Source: a virus
Length of the DNA: 42,196 nucleotides
Strand: one strand, 5' to 3'
IMG/VR virus record: IMGVR_UViG_3300045258_000151
Location: 1 to 42,196 of that record
Below, one piece after another: positions 21,418 to 29,923 of the stretch (positions are counted from its first letter, which is position 1; each line of letters starts with the position of its first letter). Made by a program: the position numbers and the translations under genes. The notes under the pieces are model-generated. The model saw only the letters and a list, made by a program, of their open reading frames with translations. It was not told the DNA's origin and ran no database searches.

Positions 21418-22560
21418 TTACGCGAGCGTCAACACGAAGAGCAGCCGCGTGATCGTCGCGACCGATGCCACGCTGAATCGGAAGCGCGATCCGGCGGCCA
21501 CACTGGTCGTCCAGCCCGTCAAGGTGACATCCTGCCCGCTGGAAGCCGAGGACAGGGTCGGCGGCGCCGAGGCGACGATCGACGTGGTCGGCACCGTCCC
21601 GAACGCCGCAGACTTGAGCACATCGAGCACGACTGATCCGCTGACATCGGCGATGAGCGTCGCGGCGGTGATCGTGCAAGCGAACGTGACGTAGAGATCG
21701 GTTTTCACGCCCGTCGTGAGGACCGCGCCGCCGCCATCGAGGATCACGGTGATCTGCCGCGCCGGGGCCGGGAGGCGGGCCGCGGCGATCGTCCCCGTCG
21801 TGATCACGCTCCCCGCGAGCGCCGTGATCGCGTCACTGCCGCCCGTTTCATGCGTCGTGTGATGGGCGGCCGGGGCGACCCCGCCGGTCGCGGTAATCGT
21901 CACGGCCCCGGCGGCATTGGTGACGGTAATGCCCGTCCCCGCCGTGAGCGTCGCGAGCGTGACGGTGCCGCCCGACGTCGTGCCGATGGGAATCTGGCCG
22001 TCGGTCGCCGCGACGACTTTCACATCGGCGCTGGCGTTGCCGACGACCAGTTGATTCAGCGCGAGCGCGCCGGCCGTGTGCGTGACCGTGCCCGTGCCGC
22101 CGGCCGAGCCACTGGCCGCCGCCGTGAGGCGCCCTTTCGCATCAACGGTGAGATTCGTGTTCGTGTAGCTGCCGGGCGTGACGGCCGTCGTGGCGAGGGT
22201 CGCGGCCTGGCTGCCGCTGCCCGGCCCGGCGGTGACGTCCCCTGTGAGTTGGGTGACGCCGGTATCGGCCGGCGTGCCGAAGGTGCCGTCGGCACGCAGA
22301 AACGTGGTGGTCCCGCCAGGATAGCCGGCGAGATTCGTGACCGTGACCGGATCGGTCCCGCCGCTGCTATGGGTCGGCGCGTGCAGCGCGGGCGGGCCGC
22401 TGCTGGCGCTATCGGCGTAGGTCGCCCACGTCGTCCCGTCCGACTGGGTGGTCGTGGCCGTATCGGTCGCGTAATAGAGCGTGCCGGGCGCGACGGCGGT
22501 GGCGAGCGGGCGACTCGCGGCGGTCCCGCGCAACAAGACGTCTTGGAGGCGGCTCGCCAT
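21418..22560 (-). CDS. tail fibre-like protein
   Basis: A 380-aa protein full of Gly/Thr/Ala beta repeats typical of phage fibres: YYATDTATTTQSDGTTW near the start, LRADGTFGTPADTGVTQLTG, TVDAKGRLTAAASG, HHTTHETGGSDAITALAGSV (about residues 235-254) and a C-terminal beta sandwich (QITVILDGGGAVLTTGVKTD). The HHTTHETGGSD motif is common in trimeric fibre shafts. ATG overlaps the preceding stop; probably a receptor-contact protein. Confidence 0.7.
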   Translation of the reverse strand: MASRLQDVLLRGTAASRPLATAVAPGTLYYATDTATTTQSDGTTWATYADSASSGPPALHAPTHSSGGTDPVTVTNLAGYPGGTTTFLRADGTFGTPADTGVTQLTGDVTAGPGSGSQAATLATTAVTPGSYTNTNLTVDAKGRLTAAASGSAGGTGTVTHTAGALALNQLVVGNASADVKVVAATDGQIPIGTTSGGTVTLATLTAGTGITVTNAAGAVTITATGGVAPAAHHTTHETGGSDAITALAGSVITTGTIAAARLPAPARQITVILDGGGAVLTTGVKTDLYVTFACTITAATLIADVSGSVVLDVLKSAAFGTVPTTSIVASAPPTLSSASSGQDVTLTGWTTSVAAGSRFRFSVASVATITRLLFVLTLA

Positions 22561-23081
22561 CAGACCCCCGTGCTCGCCACGCGCAGAAAGACCTGGCTGG
22601 CCGTGTTGATCGTGGTGCCGTTACTGACCCAGGCGATGGGCAGGCTGGCGTAGAGGCCTTGGTCGGTCGGTACCCCGGTCGTGACCATCCGGAGATAGCG
22701 CCCATGCTCGTCTTTGTCTTGCATGACGATCGTCGAGCCGGTCGGGATAATCATGATGCCCCAATACAAGTCCTGGTCGTCGGCCGAGACGAAGCGCAGC
22801 CAGAGGGTCGTCGCCGTCGTCCAGGGAAAGGCGGCGTTCAGCCGCGCCTGCCCGGCAGAGGGCGGCGCGGTGAGCGTGCTGTTGAACGTGTAATTGAACA
22901 CGCCCGTCCGGCCCGTATAGGACGCCCAGGTCAGGCCATCGGATCGTTGCAGCACGCCCGTGTCGGTCGAAAAGTAGAGCGTGCCGACCAAGACGTCGCC
23001 TGCCGCTGGCTTGGCCGTGCTGAGGCCGGCGCGGTGGATGCCCTCGGTCTTGCGAAACGCTTGCGGCGGCGCGAGCGTCAT
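22560..23081 (-). CDS. tail protein, beta-sandwich
   Basis: A 173-aa protein starting MTLAPPQAFRKTEGIHRAG and containing LYFSTDTGVLQRSDGLTWAS, a motif shared with the next fibre gene (YYATDTATTTQSDGTTWA), then a beta domain (NAAFPWTTATTLWLRFVSAD; STIVMQDKDEHGRY). This is probably a fibre-associated virion protein. It is ATGA-coupled to the 355-aa fibre gene upstream. Confidence 0.6.
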   Translation of the reverse strand: MTLAPPQAFRKTEGIHRAGLSTAKPAAGDVLVGTLYFSTDTGVLQRSDGLTWASYTGRTGVFNYTFNSTLTAPPSAGQARLNAAFPWTTATTLWLRFVSADDQDLYWGIMIIPTGSTIVMQDKDEHGRYLRMVTTGVPTDQGLYASLPIAWVSNGTTINTASQVFLRVASTGV

Positions 23082-24145
23082 ACGGGCACCTGCACGATGA
23101 TGCACTCGCCCGCCGCATAAATCAGATCGGCCGCCACGAGATCCCCATCCGAGAGCGGCGCGTCGTAATGGGTCGCGGTCGGGCCGGTGCCGCCGGCCGT
23201 CACATCGAGCGTCTTCGTGAGCGGGTCACTCACAAACGCGACCGACCCGTCGGCGCTCGTGAACGTCAGCGTATCGGTCGGCACGGTGGCAGCGACCAGC
23301 GGCCCGCCGCCCGCGATGATCCCGAACCCGGCCGGCGGCGGCACGGGCGTCGGCTGAATGGCGATCGCGTGCGAGAGGTCGGCCTGGCCGGTCGTCTGCT
23401 GCTCGAAGAACATCGCCCACGGCCGGGTGACGCGATCGCCGGCCGCCGCATCCACCACCGGATGCTGCAGTGGCGGATGCACTTGCCCACCGCCGGGCGA
23501 GAGCGTCTTCCCCGCGCGCAGCTCGGCCATCGTGGCAAAGACGACGACCGACGGGACGCCCGCGTCTTTCACCATCGCAATCGCGACGTCGTTGCCCACC
23601 CGTTGCGCGCGAATGAAGAAGCAGTTGCCTTCTTCAATCATTCTGAGATCGGTGCCGTCCCACGACGCGCAGCCGGGGGTCGTGTTGCACTGGCCGATAT
23701 AGAACCCGTCGCCCAGGAGCGTCCATTGCGCCAGGCCGAAGTCGGACCCATAGGTCGCATCGGCCGAGACAATCGCGCCGGTGTCGACATCGACATACCG
23801 ATAGCCTTGCGTCCCGACGCCGACTTCGCACGCCGAGATGTGCAGGACGCCACTGTGGTCATAGATGACCGGCGACACGCCGCACGGCACGGTCGCGCGG
23901 GGCACCCAGCCCGTGCCCTCCAGGTATTCGATGGTCTGCGGGGAATTGCTGCTCTGCCCCGCGAACTTGAACGCGCCGTCGCGCGTGACGCGCAGATAGA
24001 GCGGGCGCGCATCCCCCGGAATCGCGAGCGTGCCGGTGTCGGTCTCGATGGTCCCGACGTCGAACGCATCGACCACGAGGCAGGCGTAGCGGCCATCGGG
24101 CCGCGCGTCCACATAGGTGCCGTTCGTGATGCGGATCGTGTCCAT
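23078..24145 (-). CDS. tail fibre protein with shared N-terminal module
   Basis: A 355-aa protein whose first 210 residues match the start of the 589-aa protein at 10447-12216 (GTYVDARPDGR, FKFAGQSSNSP, GYRYVDVDTGA, NCFFIRAQRVGNDVAIAM). The remainder is a different, smaller beta domain (TLTFTSADGSVAFVSDP). Two proteins with one shared N-terminal module and different C-termini suggest that both dock at the same virion site, or that one docks on the other. Confidence 0.6.
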   Translation of the reverse strand: MDTIRITNGTYVDARPDGRYACLVVDAFDVGTIETDTGTLAIPGDARPLYLRVTRDGAFKFAGQSSNSPQTIEYLEGTGWVPRATVPCGVSPVIYDHSGVLHISACEVGVGTQGYRYVDVDTGAIVSADATYGSDFGLAQWTLLGDGFYIGQCNTTPGCASWDGTDLRMIEEGNCFFIRAQRVGNDVAIAMVKDAGVPSVVVFATMAELRAGKTLSPGGGQVHPPLQHPVVDAAAGDRVTRPWAMFFEQQTTGQADLSHAIAIQPTPVPPPAGFGIIAGGGPLVAATVPTDTLTFTSADGSVAFVSDPLTKTLDVTAGGTGPTATHYDAPLSDGDLVAADLIYAAGECIIVQVPV

Positions 24146-24240
24146 CAGGCCGCCGATCCGGGATAAAATAACGGTGCGCGCGACGAGCTGGCACCCGTCG
24201 CACGCGCCTCATCAATGACTCGCAGAGTGAGTGCGACCCA

Positions 24241-24702
24241 ATGACTGACGACAGCATAATCGACCGGAAACGCCGCCACAGCCAATTTCGCCACGGGTAT
24301 TCTCGCGGAGACACGAGTTTCAAACGGGAATATGACAGTTGGACCGCGATGCGTGAGCGCGTGTTCTCGACGCGCCATCATGCGTATGCACGCTACGGCG
24401 GCCGAGGTATTACGATTTGCCATGCCTGGGCATCGTTTCCGCAGTTTCTTGCGGACATGGGGCCACGGCCTGCGGGATGCACGCTCGACCGCATCAATAC
24501 GAACGGCCATTACGAGCCGACGAACTGCCGGTGGGCGACATGGATCGAACAGCAGAACAATCGAAGAGATTGTCGCCTGTATACGCTGAATGGCCGCACG
24601 CAATCGCTCTCGCAATGGGCGCGTGAACTCGGGATCAAACAGGACACCGCCAAAAAGCGCCTGAATCGCGGATGGTCGGTCGACAAAGCCTTTCATCGCT
24701 AA
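24241..24702 (+). CDS. HNH homing-type endonuclease (4 of 7), opposite strand
   Basis: A 153-aa HNH protein without the zinc N-terminal half of its relatives. It contains EYDSWTAMRERVF, YARYGGRGITICHAW, LDRINTNGHYEPTNCRWATW and a C-terminal HTH (SLSQWARELGIKQDTAKKRL). Encoded against the late operon, overlapping the 3' end of the second gp10 gene by 4 nt, and separated from the fibre gene start by a 95-bp non-coding stretch with a TAAAAT box. Free-standing homing endonuclease. Confidence 0.88.
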   Translation: MTDDSIIDRKRRHSQFRHGYSRGDTSFKREYDSWTAMRERVFSTRHHAYARYGGRGITICHAWASFPQFLADMGPRPAGCTLDRINTNGHYEPTNCRWATWIEQQNNRRDCRLYTLNGRTQSLSQWARELGIKQDTAKKRLNRGWSVDKAFHR

Positions 24703-26315
24703 CTCGATCCCTGCACGGGGTCAGGGGTCAGGAGGGCATCGATGAACACCACTTTGGCGTCCGCGCTGCACACGACGCGAAACACCCGATTTCTCGCTTG
24801 CCCCAAGCGCAGCCATCGGTAGCGGTAGCGGTGTTCGCCGATCCGCGCCCCTTCGTTGCGGTGCTCGTGGCCCCATGAGTGGCCGCCATCATCGGACCAT
24901 TGCAGCACGATGGGCATGGCCACGTCCGTGTCCCTGGGGCCACCGGCTTCCGTGAGCAGCTCGAACCCTGGAAACTTCAGGCGTTTGCCTTCGGCCCCGT
25001 CCCATAACACGGGCGCCTGGCGCAGCCGGCGAATCGGCTCGATCGTGCCGGGCGGGGCGGGCGGAATCGGCGGCGGGGGCGGCACGCCAATGGCGAACCA
25101 GAGCATCTCGCGGCCGACGCCGTCGCTGGCCGACCAGTTGAGCGTGAACGTCCCGGCGGGGTTCATCTCGGTGAGCGTGGCGACCGACGTGAACGTGGTG
25201 CTCGGCCCGTTGGCGCCGCCCGTCGGGAAGCGCAGGAGCGTCGTCCCGCTCAAAAAACAGGCGCCCGTGAGCGGCGCGGTGTCGGCGGTTTCCCCGACCC
25301 AGTAGGACGCTTGCCGGCCGTCCGCCGTGGCGCACCCGAAGACACACTCGGCGGCGGTCTGAATCGTCGTCGACGGCACGGCCCCGACGCTCACGACGAA
25401 GACGACCGCCGCATCGAGGCCGGTCGTGACGACCTGGGGCCCGGCGGTGGCCCGCTGAATCAGCGTGCCGGACGCCGTGACGATATTGGGCCCGCCGATG
25501 AGCAGGCCGGGATGGGCCGCACTCGGGCTGCTACTAAAGACGATGGTCGTCGGGTTCCAGGCGGTGACGTGCGGGCCGTCGGTGGCCGTGGTCGTGACGC
25601 CGTTATCGAACGAGACGTGGCTTTGGTAGCGCGCGGGCGCCGTGGTCTGGTTCCCGAGGAACGTGTGGGCCGCCATCGGCCCGCCCGTGGGCGAATCCCA
25701 GCCCCAGCCCCAGCCGGTGAGTCCGCCGGTGGCGGTGGCGATGATCCCGGTCGCGCTGAGCGCCTGCGTTTTCGGATTGAGCAGCCCCTTGGCCTGAAAC
25801 GGGGTCGGCATGGTCGCACTGACTGAGCCGGTGGGCCACGCCATCGCGAAGTCGCTGCCCGTCCCGAAGACGATCACGAGCACATCGGTCGGGACCGCGA
25901 AGTCCTCGGTGGTCACGGTCCACGTGAACCCGCCGGACGAGACGGCCGTGAGCGCCACCGTGCGATAGACGCGTCCGCCGGTCAAGAGCCGCGCCTGCAG
26001 GCTGTCCATCGCCGCGTCGGGGCCGTTGCCCCCGCCTTCATCGCCGATCTTGAAGCCGCCCGACCCGGGATACCACACATCGGCGGCGGCGTTGTAGCCG
26101 GACTTGCTGGTCGCGACCTCCGTCACGTTGGTATTGGCCGAGGCGGCCGTGAACGTGCCCGTGGGCTCGGCATGGAGCACATCGACTTCGCTCGAGCCGT
26201 TGACCGCGAGAATGACGGCGGGCGTAAAGGGCTCCCCGTCCGCATTGACGATGCCCGTCACGGCCTGGACCCCGAGGCCCGTGCGGATCCGCACCGTGCC
26301 GACCCAGACATTCAC
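24699..26315 (-). CDS. gp10-like tail hub, C-terminal half with large inserted module
   Basis: A 538-aa protein. Only its last 100 or so residues (PIRRLRQAPVLW, LQWSDDGGHSWGHEHRNEG, RYRWLRLGQARNRVFRV) match the C-terminus of the P22 gp10 packaged-DNA stabilisation protein. The first about 430 residues are a different beta-rich, Thr/Gly module (TGIVNADGEPFTPAVILAV; FTLNWSASDGVGREMLWFAI) followed by a Pro bridge (PPPPPIPPAPPG). The N-terminal part of gp10 is the separate gene upstream. Start GTG at 26315 overlaps its stop as GTGA, so the two halves are coupled and can be made in equal amounts. Confidence 0.75.
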   Translation of the reverse strand: MNVWVGTVRIRTGLGVQAVTGIVNADGEPFTPAVILAVNGSSEVDVLHAEPTGTFTAASANTNVTEVATSKSGYNAAADVWYPGSGGFKIGDEGGGNGPDAAMDSLQARLLTGGRVYRTVALTAVSSGGFTWTVTTEDFAVPTDVLVIVFGTGSDFAMAWPTGSVSATMPTPFQAKGLLNPKTQALSATGIIATATGGLTGWGWGWDSPTGGPMAAHTFLGNQTTAPARYQSHVSFDNGVTTTATDGPHVTAWNPTTIVFSSSPSAAHPGLLIGGPNIVTASGTLIQRATAGPQVVTTGLDAAVVFVVSVGAVPSTTIQTAAECVFGCATADGRQASYWVGETADTAPLTGACFLSGTTLLRFPTGGANGPSTTFTSVATLTEMNPAGTFTLNWSASDGVGREMLWFAIGVPPPPPIPPAPPGTIEPIRRLRQAPVLWDGAEGKRLKFPGFELLTEAGGPRDTDVAMPIVLQWSDDGGHSWGHEHRNEGARIGEHRYRYRWLRLGQARNRVFRVVCSADAKVVFIDALLTPDPVQGSS

Positions 26316-27433
26316 GCGACCCGCCGATCGGTATAGAGGGCGTTCGACAACGCGTAGATCATCCCGGTCGCAAAGTCCCCGAGGAGATGCGTCCCGAACC
26401 CGAACGTGTGGCACCGCCCGCGAAACGGCGTCCACACCTCGGCGTCACTGTCCCAGTGCGCCCACTCGGTCCACCGCTGACTGGCGGCGTCATAGACCCA
26501 GTGCGTGTCGTTGTGCGCCAGATAGAGCACATAGAAACTGTGGCCGTCGAGCTGACACGTCCACGCGACGGCGTCGGACACCTGCGGCAACGCCTGCAGG
26601 CGCGTCTCGAGCGCATGGGTTGAAATGCGCTTCGCGCTGTAGCCATCGGCCAAAAAGACTTGCGCGCCGCCGGCGAGCGTCTGGCCGAGCCAATAGAGCG
26701 TGTTATCCATCACGGCCGCTGACCACGGCGCGAGAATCCCGACTTGCATATCGGCGCCGAGCACGGGCTGCAGCGGGAACGTCGCGCCCGAGTCGTACCA
26801 GGGATTCACGCGGCTCACGGTAAACGGCCACAACTGGTTGTGACTGACGATGACGGACAAGACCCAGCCGGGTTGTTGACTGAGTTCCGCGACGTCGAGC
26901 GCGTCCCACGTCAGGCCATCTTCGAGATGCGACAAGTTGAATTGATTGCTCGCCGTCTTGAGCGCGCCGAAGTAGCCGTCAAGGAAGAAGCCCATCACGA
27001 CCGGCGTGGGAAAGCCGGGGGCGGTGATTTCGGTCAGCGTGTTGGCGACGAGGTCAAAGATGTAGCCATGGCCGCCGCTGACGATGAACAACTGATGCCC
27101 GCCCGAGCCGTCGCTGCCGCCGTTCGAGCAGATCGTCGCCGGGTTGCCGTCGGCGACGACCGTGCCGCGGATGACGGCGGTCTGGCCGGCAAACAGTTCG
27201 ACAAAGCGCGTGCCGCCGACGCCGAAGACGCGATCGTCCTGCGTGTAGAGCGCCCGCACCGGGCCTTGACCCATGTCAAGCCACGGCGCGATGCCGGGGC
27301 GGCTGTAGAGCGAGGCCGGGACTTTCGGGTTGGCGGCACTCGCTTCCCAGACGAGATTCACCGTGCGTTCGACGTCGATGTCGACCGAGCGCGCGACGTT
27401 ACTCGCGTCGACAAAGCCGGGGAGCTTCGACAC
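26312..27433 (-). CDS. gp10-like tail hub (packaged DNA stabilisation), N-terminal part
   Basis: A 373-aa protein covering about the first four fifths of the P22 gp10 family: VDIDVERTVNLVWEA near the start, LYSRPGIAPWLDMGQGPVRA, GGHGYIFDLVANTLTEI, MGFFLDGYFGAL, WVYDAASQRWTEWAHW, and HLLGDFATGMIYALS just before it ends at LYTDRRVA. In gp10 the chain continues with an IRRxR segment; here that is in the next gene. gp10 hubs plug the portal channel after packaging. GTG start directly adjoins the HNH stop. Confidence 0.85.
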   Translation of the reverse strand: MSKLPGFVDASNVARSVDIDVERTVNLVWEASAANPKVPASLYSRPGIAPWLDMGQGPVRALYTQDDRVFGVGGTRFVELFAGQTAVIRGTVVADGNPATICSNGGSDGSGGHQLFIVSGGHGYIFDLVANTLTEITAPGFPTPVVMGFFLDGYFGALKTASNQFNLSHLEDGLTWDALDVAELSQQPGWVLSVIVSHNQLWPFTVSRVNPWYDSGATFPLQPVLGADMQVGILAPWSAAVMDNTLYWLGQTLAGGAQVFLADGYSAKRISTHALETRLQALPQVSDAVAWTCQLDGHSFYVLYLAHNDTHWVYDAASQRWTEWAHWDSDAEVWTPFRGRCHTFGFGTHLLGDFATGMIYALSNALYTDRRVA

Positions 27434-27889
27434 TCACGGCTCCTCGTGGGTGACGTGCCGCCACGTGCGACGGTTGACGATCGCCCAAATGACCGCTTGC
27501 GTCACACCGAACTCGCGGGCCAGTTCGGGTTGACTGGCCATCGTGAGCCAGCACGCACGGATTTCCCGCACGGCATCGTCGGTGAGTTTGGCCGATCCCT
27601 GCCGCACGCCTTTGGCCTGCCGATTCTTCGTCATCATGTCGGCGGTATTGTCGGCGTGCGTACCCACGAACAAATGATCCGGGTTCACGCAGAGCGGCAC
27701 ATCACAGTGATGACAGACATACATGCCTGTCGGGATGGGACCGCGCGTCAATTCCCAGGCGACGCGATAGGCCAAGCCATAGGGGCGTCCACGGCCCATT
27801 GACACGTTGGGGCGGGTGCCTCGGCTGCCGGTCCACAGCCAACATGTGTCCGTCTTGTGGACGCGCTTCCAAAACCGTTGTGGGGTCAT
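27434..27889 (-). CDS. HNH endonuclease, class B paralogue (5 of 7)
   Basis: A 151-aa HNH protein: FWKRVHKTDTCWLWTGS, AYRVAWELTRGPIPTGMYVC, HHCDVPLCVNPDHLFVGTHA nuclease core and a C-terminal HTH (KLTDDAVREIRACWLTMASQ...FGV). The C-terminal half is nearly the same as the 37503 protein, showing one duplicated endonuclease. It sits between gp4 and gp10-like genes without breaking them. ATG at 27889 is the start giving the family-typical beginning. Confidence 0.88.
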   Translation of the reverse strand: MTPQRFWKRVHKTDTCWLWTGSRGTRPNVSMGRGRPYGLAYRVAWELTRGPIPTGMYVCHHCDVPLCVNPDHLFVGTHADNTADMMTKNRQAKGVRQGSAKLTDDAVREIRACWLTMASQPELAREFGVTQAVIWAIVNRRTWRHVTHEEP

Positions 27890-27893
27890 TGCG

Positions 27894-28637
27894 TCACTGG
27901 TCAGAAAATATATTCCAGGGCTTCCGCGATCCAAACGTCAGGGCAGGGTCCAGTGCCATATCCATAGATTTTGTATTTGCCGTTTTGACCCATGACAATG
28001 CGGATCTCGCTAATTCATCTAACTGTGAGGTCCACGGTTGGCTAAATGGGGCGGCCAAGCGTCTGGCGAGGTTATAGTGCAAAGCCTCTCGATAGCCGGG
28101 TGCCAACGCCACGGGCGTCGTGAGCGAGAGAAACCCTGCCGTGGGCTTCAAGCTATACATCACGAGGCTATTGGCGCCGGTCGTCGGCACGGGATAGAGA
28201 AAGAGCGTGGCCCAGGGATACGTTTCGTTGAAGTAAGCCGCCGTCGGGTAGATGGCGCTGAACGTTTTCATCGCGATCGACCGATACGCCTGGTCGGTCA
28301 AGTTGTCGAGCCAGAGTTCCTGGGGCGCGCTGCCGGTCACGAGCAAGAGCTTGAAGCCGTTGACGTAGGTCGGGCGCACGGTATCGAAGATGGCGCCGGG
28401 GCCGATGAGATACGGACTGTTCGGGCCGCCACGACCGGCGATGAGCGGGAAGGTCTCGCGCGTTTCGTTGAGAATCGTGCCGGGTTGGAGTTCCCACGTA
28501 TCGATCAGGTCATTCAACCGCTGCAGCGCGTCCTGGGCGTCGTCGGCCGACAAGGCTTCGCCGACGGCCTTGACGCCGAGGTCATCGAGCGCCTGGTCGA
28601 TGAGGATGCGCGCGGTCGTGGTGGCCGGAATCGCCAC
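27894..28637 (-). CDS. gp4-like head completion/tail accessory protein
   Basis: A 247-aa protein resembling P22 gp4, which seals the portal after packaging. Typical parts are the N-terminal LIDQALDDLGVKAVGEALSA, DALQRLNDLIDTWELQPGT, then ETYPWATLFLYPVP and LTTPVALAPGYREALHYNLA near the end. Order gp4, then gp10 downstream is as in P22-like phages. Some gp4 proteins also carry muramidase activity; no sign of that is visible here. Confidence 0.8.
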   Translation of the reverse strand: MAIPATTTARILIDQALDDLGVKAVGEALSADDAQDALQRLNDLIDTWELQPGTILNETRETFPLIAGRGGPNSPYLIGPGAIFDTVRPTYVNGFKLLLVTGSAPQELWLDNLTDQAYRSIAMKTFSAIYPTAAYFNETYPWATLFLYPVPTTGANSLVMYSLKPTAGFLSLTTPVALAPGYREALHYNLARRLAAPFSQPWTSQLDELARSALSWVKTANTKSMDMALDPALTFGSRKPWNIFSDQ

Positions 28638-28639
28638 GA

Positions 28640-28999
28640 CTAGGCCTCGTGCGGCGCACGGCGCGGCCGGCCGCGCTTCTTCGGCGCTTCGGGAATCTCG
28701 GTGATGTGCTCCAGGGTGCTCGACTCGTAGTCCTTGACTTCCTGCTGCGCCTTCTCGCTCAGGTGCGCGTCATCGGACGCGCTGACCGCCGCGTCGATCG
28801 CGCGCTGGTCTTCGGCCTGTTCGAGCCGCGCCATCGCCTCTTGCGGCGAGTCGGCCCAGCCGAGACTGAGCGCGAGCGTGTGTTCGGGCGAGGCCTGCTC
28901 GACGATCTTGCTCGTCTGCGTCAGGTAGTCGATGTCGAGCACGACGAGCTTGCCATCGGGCCGCTTCACGCCTTTGTAGAGCGTCGTGCGATAGCTCAT
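28640..28999 (-). CDS. hypothetical virion-region protein with AT-hook-like tail
   Basis: A 119-aa protein: TTLYKGVKRPDGKLVVLDID start, acidic helical centre (SPQEAMARLEQAEDQRAIDA), then a basic end KKRGRPRR, an AT-hook-like minor-groove binding motif. Its ATG shares one base with the stop of the upstream 85-aa gene (TAATG). Could link capsid or tail proteins to DNA; no assigned function. Confidence 0.65.
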   Translation of the reverse strand: MSYRTTLYKGVKRPDGKLVVLDIDYLTQTSKIVEQASPEHTLALSLGWADSPQEAMARLEQAEDQRAIDAAVSASDDAHLSEKAQQEVKDYESSTLEHITEIPEAPKKRGRPRRAPHEA

Positions 29000-29256
29000 T
29001 ACAGTTGCCAGAGGCCCAGGATGAGCGTCGCCGTCGTCGTCGCGGCGTTCACGCGCGTGCAGACAAACGGCAGGAGCGTGCCGGCGACGACCGTGAAGTT
29101 GACCGTGCTGCCGTCGGGTTGCACGGCGACGACGATCCCGGCCCCGCCGACCCACAAGGCGTCGGGATACCGATTGTTCTTCTGCGGACTATTCAGCGTG
29201 TCGCTGGGCGTGATCGGGATCGCGTAATTGAATCCCTGGAGAACTTGTTGTGCCAC
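28999..29256 (-). CDS. head decoration/fibre-like small protein
   Basis: An 85-aa all-beta protein: ITPSDTLNSPQKNNRYPDAL, WVGGAGIVVAVQPDGSTVNF, LLPFVCTRVNAATTTATLIL. The GAGxVVVVxxDGSTV form is widespread among phages between coat and tail genes and is usually taken as a small capsid decoration or stabilising protein. Follows a 12-bp hairpin in the mRNA. Confidence 0.6.
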   Translation of the reverse strand: MAQQVLQGFNYAIPITPSDTLNSPQKNNRYPDALWVGGAGIVVAVQPDGSTVNFTVVAGTLLPFVCTRVNAATTTATLILGLWQL

Positions 29257-29280
29257 GGGCGTCCTTCCAGTCGACGGAGA

Positions 29281-29314
29281 ACACCCCGGGTGCCGTCGTG
29301 CTCACCCGGGGTGT
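29281..29314. terminator. 12-bp GC hairpin between decoration genes
   Basis: Perfect stem ACACCCCGGGTG / CACCCGGGGTGT with a 10-nt loop, in the 67-bp gap between the genes ending at 29324 and starting at 29256. No T-run follows on the minus strand, so it more likely acts as a stabiliser or attenuator that raises coat mRNA relative to downstream genes than as a full terminator. Confidence 0.6.
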
Positions 29315-29323
29315 CCACGTCAT

Positions 29324-29923
29324 TTACGTGAACGTGCCGTTGATGACGGCCGCCGGCAACCAGCGCCCGCCCTGGGCGATGACGGTCAGGCCATCCCCCA
29401 CCGCTCCACCCAGCGTGCAAATCTGCACGGTGCCCTTGAAGCCGAGCGCGGGCGTGGTGACGGTATGAGCGAACGCGGTCGCCGCCGCAATCGTCAGGCG
29501 CCGGCCGTCGATGTCGGTGCCGGGAATCGCGAGCGTCATGGCAATGGCCGCCGCCCCGTTCAGGAAGATGTTGCTGTCCTGCGCCGGGATGGCGATGGCC
29601 CCGGCCACGCCGTAGTAGACGACGCCGGGGGTCGTGAGCGGAATCGGCGTCGGCGAGCCAATCGGGCTCGTGATGGTGAAGTCGACGGCGTTGCCGACTT
29701 GCACGGCCGAGAGCGCCTTGTGCGCCGTGGCCGCCGAGCCTTTGTCGCCGCGCAGGCCGAGCGTGATCGTGACGCCATCGGCGGCAATCGCCGAGACGGA
29801 CGACCACTCGGTCTCCATCTTGACGACCATGCCGACGGCCGCGCCCGTGCCACTGGTGAGTTTGATCGTGCGATCGGACGCGAGCGCGGCCGTCGCGAGC
29901 GTAGTCGAAAGGGTAACAGCCAT
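29324..29923 (-). CDS. capsid-associated beta protein (decoration candidate)
   Basis: A 199-aa beta-rich, low-charge protein with Ala/Thr repeats (TTLATAALASDRTIKLTSGT, ITSPIGSPTPIPLTTPGVVY, GRRLTIAAATAFAHTVTTP). It immediately follows the coat gene (TAATG overlap), the usual position for a decoration or head-fibre protein. A hairpin after it suggests coat and this gene are expressed at a higher level than what follows. Confidence 0.55.
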   Translation of the reverse strand: MAVTLSTTLATAALASDRTIKLTSGTGAAVGMVVKMETEWSSVSAIAADGVTITLGLRGDKGSAATAHKALSAVQVGNAVDFTITSPIGSPTPIPLTTPGVVYYGVAGAIAIPAQDSNIFLNGAAAIAMTLAIPGTDIDGRRLTIAAATAFAHTVTTPALGFKGTVQICTLGGAVGDGLTVIAQGGRWLPAAVINGTFT

